Of a DNA stretch of 47,986 nucleotides, positions 1-8,086 are shown piece after piece (positions within the stretch are counted from its first letter, which is position 1; the number at the start of each line of letters is the position of its first letter). The notes beneath the pieces were generated by a model that was given only the letters and a program-made list of their open reading frames with translations, was not told where the DNA came from and searched no databases. The position numbers and the translations under genes are program-made. This DNA comes from Bacteroidales bacterium (GTDB lineage Bacteria > Bacteroidota > Bacteroidia > Bacteroidales > AUK083), in assembly GCA_021158345.1 (NCBI GenBank), contig JAGGUV010000064.1:1-47986 (forward strand). The letters are read 5' to 3'.

Positions 1-40
1 ATTTTAGAATTATCACATAATTACAAATTGTAACGATATA

Positions 41-81
41 AAAAAGACCTGTATGATTAATAAAATCTTGCAGGTCTTTTT
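41..81 (+). terminator. Intrinsic terminator-like hairpin (AAAAAGACCTG ... CAGGTCTTTTT)
   Basis: Perfect 11-nt inverted repeat with A/T flanks ending in a T-run; no ORF overlaps it. Confidence 0.6.
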
Positions 82-105
82 ATAAAATTTAAAAACATTT
101 ACAAG

Positions 106-738
106 ATGCATGAATTGGAAAAGACTTTAGAGATTATAAAACCGGATGTTGATAAACGCATCAAAAATTTTAAAATACTTTGGCAAGAAGCCGATGAAAA
201 AAGACTATTTCAAGAATTAGCTTTCTGTCTTCTTACCCCACAATCTAAAGCTCAAAATGCTTGGAAAACAATTCTTATTTTAAGCGAAAACAATCTTCTT
301 TTTACAGGACAAGCAAATGAAATTTCGGAATATTTGAATTATGTGAGATTTAAAAACAATAAAGCTCGCTATATTGTAAAAGCACGTGAGCAATTTTTTA
401 ATAGCAATGAGGGAATAAGAGAAACATTATTGAAGCTATCATCAGTAAAAGAAAAAAGAGAATGGTTGTTAAAAAATATTACAGGCTATGGCATGAAAGA
501 ATCAAGTCATTTTTTAAGAAACATAGGTTTTGTTGAGGGAGTGTCAATTTTAGACAGACATATTCTCAAAAACTTAAAAAAATTTAATGTTATAGATGAA
601 ATACCACAAAATCTTTCGAAAAAAAAATATTATAAAATTGAAAATAAAATGAAGCGGTTCTCGAAAGAAATAGATATTTCCTTAGGATACCTTGATTTTA
701 TTTTTTGGTATAAAGCAACAAATACATTATTCAAATAA
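106..738 (+). CDS. N-glycosylase/DNA lyase (8-oxoguanine DNA glycosylase, archaeal/Ogg2-like)
   Basis: 210 aa; HhH-GPD-like core 'NITGYGMKESSHFLRNIGF...SILDRHILKNL'; 'AFCLLTPQSKA' typical of the Ogg2/AGOG-like group. Confidence 0.8.
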   Translation: MHELEKTLEIIKPDVDKRIKNFKILWQEADEKRLFQELAFCLLTPQSKAQNAWKTILILSENNLLFTGQANEISEYLNYVRFKNNKARYIVKAREQFFNSNEGIRETLLKLSSVKEKREWLLKNITGYGMKESSHFLRNIGFVEGVSILDRHILKNLKKFNVIDEIPQNLSKKKYYKIENKMKRFSKEIDISLGYLDFIFWYKATNTLFK

Positions 739-793
739 AAAAACTTTTATGATTTATAATTTTATTTTAATACCCAAATGACATGACCATTCG

Positions 794-1462
794 CTATTCA
801 GTTAGTTTTTTCAATTTATTATAGTCAATAATCCTTATCATTTTACCTGGCACTTCAATTATCCCTTCATCTTTCATTTCTTTTATTGTACGTGCCAATG
901 ATGGACGTGTTACACCAAGATAATCAGCTAATTCCATTTGTGTTTTTCCTAAAAAAATTGTTTTGTTTTTGCTTTTCTTCGATAATTCGATAAAATGGCT
1001 TGCTAACTTTGCTTTTATTGTTTTTAACGATAAAAATTTTAACTTTTTTGTTACAAGCACAAATCTATTTGAAACAATATTCAAATAATTTTCTAATATT
1101 TTTTTATTCGAATGAAATAATCGAAGCAAATCATCTTTATGAATAATTAAAATTTTAGACTTTGTATTTGCCACAATATTAATTAATAAATTATTTTGGT
1201 CGGCAAACAAAAAAGCTTCGGCAAAAGTATCAGGAGCAAAAACATCTTCTATTTTAATAATTTTATCATTATAGTCAATAGCTTCTCCCCTAATGCTTCC
1301 CTCAACTAAAACAAATAAATTATTACACTCTTCGCCACTAAATGCAATAATTTCTTTAGGCTCATAAGTTTTTATTTGATGATGAGTAGATTTTAGAATA
1401 TCTGATACTTCATCTGAATTAAATCCCTTAAAAATAGGAGTTTCTGAAATTTGTGAATACAT
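794..1462 (-). CDS. Crp/Fnr-family transcriptional regulator (HcpR-like by context)
   Basis: 222 aa with cNMP-binding fold (SGEECNNLFVLVEGSIRGEA) and C-terminal HTH (MELADYLGVTRPSLARTIKEMKDEGII); divergent from ferredoxin/hcp cluster. Confidence 0.85.
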   Translation of the reverse strand: MYSQISETPIFKGFNSDEVSDILKSTHHQIKTYEPKEIIAFSGEECNNLFVLVEGSIRGEAIDYNDKIIKIEDVFAPDTFAEAFLFADQNNLLINIVANTKSKILIIHKDDLLRLFHSNKKILENYLNIVSNRFVLVTKKLKFLSLKTIKAKLASHFIELSKKSKNKTIFLGKTQMELADYLGVTRPSLARTIKEMKDEGIIEVPGKMIRIIDYNKLKKLTE

Positions 1463-1502
1463 AAATTATTTTTCTCCAAATTTATTAAAAAAAAACTCAA
1501 TT

Positions 1503-1518
1503 TGTAACACTTGTTACA
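1503..1518. promoter_or_regulatory. Putative Crp/Fnr-type (HcpR-like) operator TGTAAC-ACTT-GTTACA
   Basis: Perfect 6+4+6 inverted repeat in the divergent intergenic region between the regulator and the ferredoxin gene. Confidence 0.65.
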
Positions 1519-1540
1519 TTTTTAAAAAAAAGATAGTATT

Positions 1541-1547
1541 TAATTTG
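1541..1547 (+). promoter_or_regulatory. Possible -7 element (TAATTTG, near TAnnTTTG) for the ferredoxin gene
   Basis: Bacteroidetes-like -7 motif 38 bp upstream of the ferredoxin ATG and about 33 bp downstream of the palindrome centre. Confidence 0.35.
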
Positions 1548-1584
1548 CTTAAAAATTTAGTATTAACATTAAATTTATAAAATT

Positions 1585-1773
1585 ATGAAATTTAAAGTAG
1601 ATCAGGAATTATGCGTAGGCTGCGAAGCTTGCGAAGGCGTATGTCCAAAAATTTTTAAAATGCAAGAAAACGGTAAAGCTCATGTTATTGCAGATCCCGA
1701 TTCTGCAGATATTGAAGCTGATGCTCTTGAAGCTGAGGAAGCATGTCCTGTACAGGCAATATCTCATGAATAA
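1585..1773 (+). CDS. 4Fe-4S ferredoxin
   Basis: 62 aa with CVGCEACEGVCP and a distal EEACPVQAI cysteine: monocluster ferredoxin pattern. Confidence 0.9.
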   Translation: MKFKVDQELCVGCEACEGVCPKIFKMQENGKAHVIADPDSADIEADALEAEEACPVQAISHE

Positions 1774-1813
1774 TCCGCAAGAAATTTGTTAAAACATTTA
1801 TAAAAAAACAATC

Positions 1814-3517
1814 ATGGTAATTAAAGGAGATACAAAAATTAAAACTGCTTTGGAAAAATATCCCGAGCTTAAAGATGTATTAATAAAATATTCTAAAAAA
1901 TTTAAAAAATTAAATAATAAATTTATTTTTAATACAGTAGCAAAATGGGCAAATTTTAACGATGTTGCCAAAATAGGCAATATATCTATTTGCGACATAT
2001 TACACACTGTAAACGAAGCTATCGGAGAAGAAGAAAATCTGGAAAAAATATTCCCTGATTGTATTAAGGAAACTAAAAGTATAGAACCTAAAACTAAACC
2101 TGAATGGTATGATGAAATAAAACAATTTATTATTTACGATGTAAGAGAAGAAGATGGTTATTTCTTCCCTAAAATTATTGAAAAACTAAGACAATTAAAA
2201 CCGTCGCAAGCATTAAAAGTTGTTAATAGTTTCGACCCTCTTCCATTAAAACGCATGTTTGACGAAAAAGGAGGAAAATATTTCTCTGAAAAGATTACTG
2301 ATACAGAATATCATCTCACAATTTTACCAACCGGAGATGATTTGGCAATAAATCCTGAAAAAGATTGGAAAGAACAATTAGACCGCTTCCCTGAGCTGAA
2401 TGTTATTGGTATGCAGGAAGATCCTTTTGAGTTAATAATTAAAAATGCTCAGAAGATAAAACAGGGGCAAGGATTTGTTCTTTTGCAGGTATTTAAACCA
2501 ATACCACTTATTAATATGCTTACGCAGATGGGGTTTGATGATTACACAGAAGAAGATGTTGAAACAGGTATTTTCAAAATATATTTTTATAAAACACCTG
2601 CAAAAAACAAAATTGAAGTAAGTAATAAAAAAATACCGGTTGTTATTCAATCTGCCACACCTGTTACTTATCCAATAATCATGAAAATGCTTCACTCTGA
2701 AGAATTAATGAGCCGAATTGATATTAAAGAATTAAAAGTTTGGGAAGAAACGGAAAAACATATGGCTTGGGTTGTAAACGGAAAGGCAGATATTACTTTT
2801 TCTGCTGTAGCTGCTGCTGTAAAACTATATGCTTCAGGTGCCGATATAAAAATGGTGTCTGTTGATATTTGGGATAATTTTTATTTGCTTACTAACGGAT
2901 ATAAAGCTGATAGTTTTGAAGACATTAAAAATCACACTATTGAGACTCCTTTATTTAAAGGAGCACCTCCTACTGCTGTTACAACATCATTAATGAAAAA
3001 ATTAGGATACAATCCTGATGATTTTAGTTTTCATTATGATAAACCTTTTGGTCGCCCCAATAAAATTAAAGATGATTTTATTATGGGAAAAGCAGACACC
3101 GTACTTCTAAGAGAACCTGAAGCAAGTTTTGCTCTTTTCAATGCAGGCGATACTGCTCACGAATCTCTTTCATATAGTAAATTATGGAAACAAGTAGATG
3201 AAAAAAACAATCGTTTACCAAATGCAGGCTTAATTTTTAAAAATGATTTCTTGAAAAACCATCCTGATGTTGCTGAACTTTTTATTAAAGAATTAAAAAA
3301 GGCAATTGATTGGGTTAATAATAACAAAAAAGAAGCAGCAATGATGTCTTATGACATTCTCGGACAATCGCCAGAAGCTGTTGAATTATTTTTAAACAGA
3401 GCAAAATTTGAACATGTTCCGACAAAAGATATTTTAGATGAAATAAAAAATTATCTTAAATTGGTTCGTAATGACGGAAATGTTGATGAAGAAAAACTAA
3501 AAAGATTATTTTTGTAA
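1814..3517 (+). CDS. DUF1858-like + two DUF2249-like + NMT1/SsuA-like substrate-binding domain fusion protein
   Basis: 567 aa; N-term 'TKIKTALEKYPELKDVLIKYSKKF' DUF1858-like; two DUF2249-like blocks ('YDVRE...ALKVVNSFDPLPLKRMF' and 'KIKQGQGFVLLQVFKPIPLINML'); C-term 'WVVNGKADITFSAVAAAVKLYASGADIKMVSVDIWDNFYLL' SBP-like; no signal peptide. Confidence 0.7.
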   Translation: MVIKGDTKIKTALEKYPELKDVLIKYSKKFKKLNNKFIFNTVAKWANFNDVAKIGNISICDILHTVNEAIGEEENLEKIFPDCIKETKSIEPKTKPEWYDEIKQFIIYDVREEDGYFFPKIIEKLRQLKPSQALKVVNSFDPLPLKRMFDEKGGKYFSEKITDTEYHLTILPTGDDLAINPEKDWKEQLDRFPELNVIGMQEDPFELIIKNAQKIKQGQGFVLLQVFKPIPLINMLTQMGFDDYTEEDVETGIFKIYFYKTPAKNKIEVSNKKIPVVIQSATPVTYPIIMKMLHSEELMSRIDIKELKVWEETEKHMAWVVNGKADITFSAVAAAVKLYASGADIKMVSVDIWDNFYLLTNGYKADSFEDIKNHTIETPLFKGAPPTAVTTSLMKKLGYNPDDFSFHYDKPFGRPNKIKDDFIMGKADTVLLREPEASFALFNAGDTAHESLSYSKLWKQVDEKNNRLPNAGLIFKNDFLKNHPDVAELFIKELKKAIDWVNNNKKEAAMMSYDILGQSPEAVELFLNRAKFEHVPTKDILDEIKNYLKLVRNDGNVDEEKLKRLFL

Positions 3518-3545
3518 ACTAAAGTAATAAATGAATAAAATTCTT

Positions 3546-3569
3546 TTCAGGTGAATAAATATACCTGAA
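3546..3569. promoter_or_regulatory. Inverted repeat TTCAGGT-N10-ACCTGAA upstream of hcp
   Basis: Perfect 7-nt arms in the 88-bp gap before hcp; possible operator or leader hairpin. Confidence 0.4.
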
Positions 3570-3605
3570 TATTAAAAAAATTAAATTAATAAAGGAGAAA
3601 AAATT

Positions 3606-5258
3606 ATGAGTATGTTTTGTTATCAATGTCAGGAAACAGCCAAAGGAACAGGTTGCACTGTAAGAGGTGTTTGCGGTAAAACCGATGATTTGGCAAATAT
3701 GCAAGATCTTTTAATATTCGTATTAAAAGGTATTTCTATCTACAGCACTAAAGCACGCGAGCTTGGAATAGAAAATGCAAAAGTTAATAAATTTATCTAC
3801 GAAGGTTTATTTATGACAATTACTAATGCAAATTTTGATAAAGAGAGATTTATAGAAAGTGTTAGAGAGGGATTAAAACTTCGTGAAGAAATTAAAAATG
3901 AGCTTATAAAAGCTGGTGGCACAATTCCTGAAGATTTACATGAATCTGCTACTTGGTATGGTACATCTGTTGAAGAATTTGAGGCAAAAAATACTTCAAT
4001 TGGAGTTTTGGCAACTGAAGATGAAGATATTAGAGGATTAAGAGAATTAGTCATTTACGGATTAAAAGGTCTATCAGCTTACACAGAGCATGCCTTTAAT
4101 TTAGGGTTTGAAGATGTCAGTCTTTATGCTTTTATGCAAAAAGCTTTGGTTGAAACAACAAACGATGCTTTGAGTGCTGACGATTTGGTTGCATTAGTTC
4201 TTGAGACAGGTAAATTTGGTGTTGATGCAATGGCTCTTTTAGACAAAGCAAATACAACAGCTTACGGTAATCCTGAAATCACAAAAGTAAATATTGGTGT
4301 TAGCGACAAACCAGGTATCTTAATAAGCGGACACGATTTACGTGATATGGAAGATTTGTTAGAACAGACACAGGGTACAGGAATTGATGTTTACACTCAT
4401 GGCGAGATGTTACCTGCAAATTATTACCCTGCTTTTAAAAAGTTTAAAAATTTTATAGGTAATTACGGTAATGCTTGGTGGAAACAAAAAGAAGAATTTG
4501 AAACTTTTAACGGTCCAATTTTATTTACAACAAATTGTATTGTACCGCCTAAAAAAAATGCTTCATATAGCGACCGCGTATTTACTACCGGGACATCAGG
4601 TTTTCCCGGATTTAAACATATTCCTGAAAGAACTGAAGGAGGACAAAAAGATTTCTCTGAAATTATTGAAATGGCAAAAAAATGCAAACCGCCCGTTGAA
4701 ATTGAAAAAGGCGAAATAATTGGTGGCTTTGCTCATAATCAGGTTATTCAGCTTGCTGATAAAATTGTTGATGCAGTAAAAACAGGTGCTATTAAAAAAT
4801 TCTTTGTAATGGCAGGTTGTGACGGTAGAATGAAAAGCAGAGAATATTATACTGAATTTGCACAGAAATTACCTCACGATACTGTAATACTAACAGCAGG
4901 TTGTGCAAAATATCGTTATAACAAACTCAAATTGGGTGATATTAATGGTATACCGAGAGTGCTTGATGCAGGTCAATGCAACGACTCTTATTCATTGGTT
5001 GTTATTGCTCTTAAACTTAAAGAAGTATTTGAACTAAACGACATTAACGAATTACCTATTAAGTATAATATTGCATGGTATGAGCAAAAAGCAGTTATTA
5101 TTCTTCTGGCATTATTATATCTCGGGGTTAAAGATATTCATACAGGACCAACTTTACCTGCTTTCTTTACTCCTAATATTCTTAAAGTACTTCAAGATAA
5201 ATTCGGGCTTGCTACAATAGGTACAGTCGATGATGATATTAAAATGTTTATGAATTAA
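3606..5258 (+). CDS. hcp: Hydroxylamine reductase / hybrid cluster protein
   Basis: [26 protein letters not shown]-terminal cluster motif, 'FTTNCIVPP', '[17 protein letters not shown]', '[12 protein letters not shown]'. Confidence 0.97.
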   Translation: MSMFCYQCQETAKGTGCTVRGVCGKTDDLANMQDLLIFVLKGISIYSTKARELGIENAKVNKFIYEGLFMTITNANFDKERFIESVREGLKLREEIKNELIKAGGTIPEDLHESATWYGTSVEEFEAKNTSIGVLATEDEDIRGLRELVIYGLKGLSAYTEHAFNLGFEDVSLYAFMQKALVETTNDALSADDLVALVLETGKFGVDAMALLDKANTTAYGNPEITKVNIGVSDKPGILISGHDLRDMEDLLEQTQGTGIDVYTHGEMLPANYYPAFKKFKNFIGNYGNAWWKQKEEFETFNGPILFTTNCIVPPKKNASYSDRVFTTGTSGFPGFKHIPERTEGGQKDFSEIIEMAKKCKPPVEIEKGEIIGGFAHNQVIQLADKIVDAVKTGAIKKFFVMAGCDGRMKSREYYTEFAQKLPHDTVILTAGCAKYRYNKLKLGDINGIPRVLDAGQCNDSYSLVVIALKLKEVFELNDINELPIKYNIAWYEQKAVIILLALLYLGVKDIHTGPTLPAFFTPNILKVLQDKFGLATIGTVDDDIKMFMN

Positions 5259-5361
5259 AGATGTTGAAAGATAATTTTTTCTGTAAAAAGGATAATAAAA
5301 ATAAAAAAATTGCATAATTGTATACTGATTGAATTTTAATAATTTGAGTTAGCACAGATAA

Positions 5362-5625
5362 ATTATAATTGAAAAAATACGATTTTCAAAGTTTGGTGTA
5401 GAAACACTTATTAACTTATATTATCTGTCAAATCAAAAAAATGTTAGGTATGTAATGCTTAATGAACTAATATATCCGACGAAATTTGAAAAAGCAAATG
5501 CAACACAGGCAATAATAGAGTTTATAATAGAAAGATATCAAATTACTTCAACTACATTTGATAACTTTGATTTAGAAATTAAAACAGTTAAAAATTCTAT
5601 ATTAAAAAAAATAATACAGTCATGA
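5362..5625 (+). CDS. Small ORF of unknown function (non-ATG 5' extension; ATG-initiated part at 5455..5625)
   Basis: Open frame translating ...EKIRFSKFGVETLINLYYLSNQKNVRYVMLNELIYPTKFEKANATQAIIEFIIERYQITSTTFDNFDLEIKTVKNSILKKIIQS*; its TGA overlaps the next ATG (ATGA). Confidence 0.4.
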   Translation: MIIEKIRFSKFGVETLINLYYLSNQKNVRYVMLNELIYPTKFEKANATQAIIEFIIERYQITSTTFDNFDLEIKTVKNSILKKIIQS

Positions 5626-7130
5626 CAAATAATTTAACAGAGACTCCAATTAAAATTTTACTTGTATATCCCATGTATCCTGATACATTCTGGGGTTTTA
5701 AATATGCTTTAAAATTTATTAATAAAAAAGCAACAATGCCACCTCTTGGATTAGTCACAGTTGCTTCATTACTGCCTAAAAAATGGCAAAAAAAGTTAGT
5801 AGATCTCAATATTGGTTCATTAAAAACAAAAGATATTCTTTGGGCAGATTATATTTTTATTAGTGCAATGTCAGTTCAAGAAAAATCAGTTAATGAAATT
5901 ATTAAAAAATGTAAATTGCTAAATAAAAAAATTGTAGCTGGAGGACCTTTATTTACTGAAGAATATGAAAATTTTCCTGAAGTTGATTATTTAGTGCTGA
6001 ATGAAGCTGAGATAACACTGCCTCAGTTTATTAACGATTTAAATAATGGAACAGCAAAAAAAATTTATGAGACATCAGGATTTTCAAATATTGCAGAAAC
6101 ACCTGTGCCTGATTTTTCTTTGGTAAAAGCTTCTAAATACGCTGAACTTAATATTCAATATTCAAGGGGATGTCCATTTAATTGTGAATTTTGTGATGTT
6201 ACTGCTCTTTTTGGACATCGTGTACGAACAAAATCCACAAACCAGATCATTCTTGAGCTTGAAAATATATATAACTCAGGTTGGCGGGGAAATGTATTTT
6301 TTGTTGATGATAATTTTATAGGTAAGCCAAAAGTACTGAAAAACGACCTGCTTCCTGCAATGATAAAATGGATGGAGACTAAAAATTATCCTTTTACTTT
6401 TTCAACAGAAGCATCTATCAACTTATCAGACGATACTGAACTCATGAATATGATGATTCAGGCAGGTTTTAATAGTGTATTTATTGGTATTGAAACACCT
6501 GACAATGCAAGCTTGTCAGAATGCGGTAAAACACAAAATATGAACCGAGATATTCTTAATAGTGTCAAAAAAATTCAAAATCAAGGCATGGAAGTTTCTG
6601 CTGGTTTTATCGTTGGTTTTGATCATGATTCACCATCAATATTTCAGAGACAAATTAACTTTATTCAAGAAAGTGGAATTATGACAGCTATGGTGGGCTT
6701 GTTAAATGCTCCTAAAAAAACAAGACTTTATAATAGATTAAAAAATGAAGGAAGAATATTAAATGAAATAAGTGGGAATAATACAGATTTCTCATTGAAT
6801 TTTATTCCTAAAATGAATATTCAACAACTCCTTAATGGGTATAAGGAAATTATAAGGAATATTTATTCAAGTAAACCATATTACAAAAGAATGTTAAATT
6901 TATTAAAGCGTTTCCCCACAAATTATAGAAATAGACAGAGAATCACACCATCAACAATTATGTCATTTTTACGTACCATATTTGTAATTGGAATCTTTAA
7001 TAGTCATCAAAAATATTACTGGCTATTATTTTTCTGGAGTCTATTCAATAGACCAAAATTATTGCCAATAGCTATTAAATATTCTGTTTATGGTTATCAT
7101 TTCAGAAAAATCTTTAAAGATATTTTGTAA
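5622..7130 (+). CDS. B12-binding domain radical SAM protein (DUF4070-type)
   Basis: Rossmann-like N-term (LLVYPMYP...), 'YSRGCPFNCEFCDV' CxxxCxxC motif, 'FFVDDNFIG', 'GFIVGFDHDSPSIFQRQINFIQESGI'. Confidence 0.85.
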   Translation: MTNNLTETPIKILLVYPMYPDTFWGFKYALKFINKKATMPPLGLVTVASLLPKKWQKKLVDLNIGSLKTKDILWADYIFISAMSVQEKSVNEIIKKCKLLNKKIVAGGPLFTEEYENFPEVDYLVLNEAEITLPQFINDLNNGTAKKIYETSGFSNIAETPVPDFSLVKASKYAELNIQYSRGCPFNCEFCDVTALFGHRVRTKSTNQIILELENIYNSGWRGNVFFVDDNFIGKPKVLKNDLLPAMIKWMETKNYPFTFSTEASINLSDDTELMNMMIQAGFNSVFIGIETPDNASLSECGKTQNMNRDILNSVKKIQNQGMEVSAGFIVGFDHDSPSIFQRQINFIQESGIMTAMVGLLNAPKKTRLYNRLKNEGRILNEISGNNTDFSLNFIPKMNIQQLLNGYKEIIRNIYSSKPYYKRMLNLLKRFPTNYRNRQRITPSTIMSFLRTIFVIGIFNSHQKYYWLLFFWSLFNRPKLLPIAIKYSVYGYHFRKIFKDIL

Positions 7131-7158
7131 CTTTAAGAATTTAATTAATAATAACATT

Positions 7159-7531
7159 ATGGACTTAATAATTATTCTTAAACAAGAGCATAAAGAATTA
7201 TTAGAGCAAATAAAAAAATAATAAAGGATGGTTTTACTTCAAATCAAGCAAAAAAAGATATTTGTGAGTTTAAAGATATTTTAGTTAAACATCTAAGACA
7301 CCAAGACGATGAACTTTATCCTTTTCTGAATGATGTTGCAAAAATAAAATTAACAAAATAGAAGAAGATTCGTTAATCTTTTTTAACAACCTTGACAACA
7401 AGAAACTCACATCACAAAAAATTGTGAAAGAATTTGTCGTAATGACAAAAAAATTAAAAATTAGAATAACAAATGAGGGGGGGAAATTATTTCCAAAATA
7501 TTCTAATTTTAAATCAATAAATAAACAATAA
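7159..7531 (+). pseudogene. Hemerythrin-like (HHE) protein, interrupted by two -1 frameshifts
   Basis: Three-frame stitched translation: MDLIIILKQEHKELLEQIKK / IIKDGFTSNQAKKDICEFKDILVKHLRHQDDELYPFLNDVAKIKLTK / IEEDSLIFFNNLDNKKLTSQKIVKEFVVMTKKLKIRITNEGGKLFPKYSNFKSINKQ*. Confidence 0.7.
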
Positions 7532-7627
7532 GAATAAATTTTATTAGTTATATTTTAAATAAAAAATTTTTAATATCGGTTAAAAATAATAGTTAAATAA
7601 TTAAATTAATTAAAAAAGGAGAAAAAA

Positions 7628-7981
7628 ATGGAAAAATTAGCAGCAGACATGAATTATTCTTATGATCAATTTATGGATCTGATGAAAAAAGCAGGAGAAA
7701 TAAACCCTGGTTATGCAAAAGCCCTTATGGAATTTGTAAAACAAGCAGAAAAACCCGGTGCTCTAAGTACTAAAACAAAAGAACTTATTTCAATTGCACT
7801 TGGTGTAACAGCTCATTGTGTTTTTTGCATAGCATTTCATACTAAAAATGCTATAGCCGAAGGTGCTACAAAACAAGAAATTATGGAAGCAGGACTTGTA
7901 GCAGGACTTATGGGTGGCGGACCTGCCGTAGCTTATTTGCGATATGTAATTGACGCTTGCGACCAATTTGGTGCAAAATAA
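7628..7981 (+). CDS. Carboxymuconolactone decarboxylase / AhpD-like family protein
   Basis: 117 aa with 'KELISIALGVTAHCVFCIAFHTKNAIAEGATKQEIMEAG' (CxxC...H). Confidence 0.9.
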   Translation: MEKLAADMNYSYDQFMDLMKKAGEINPGYAKALMEFVKQAEKPGALSTKTKELISIALGVTAHCVFCIAFHTKNAIAEGATKQEIMEAGLVAGLMGGGPAVAYLRYVIDACDQFGAK

Positions 7982-8047
7982 TAAGTCAAATAATAATTTA
8001 ACTTGTCATAAGATAAGTTAATTGATTTATTACAAAAATAGTATTTA

Positions 8048-8086
8048 TTAACCTTCAGAAGCTTGCTTTTGAAGGTTAATTTTTTT
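8048..8086. terminator. Terminator hairpin overlapping the 3' end of the MFS gene
   Basis: TTAACCTTCA ... TGAAGGTTAA followed by a T-run; sits between the convergent CMD and MFS genes. Confidence 0.7.

Noticed and set aside
1-40. Wavy AATT/ACAAATTGTAAC sequence at the window edge, possible octamer array
   Set aside because: Spacing is irregular (7, 8 and 11 nt) and the region is cut by the window boundary.
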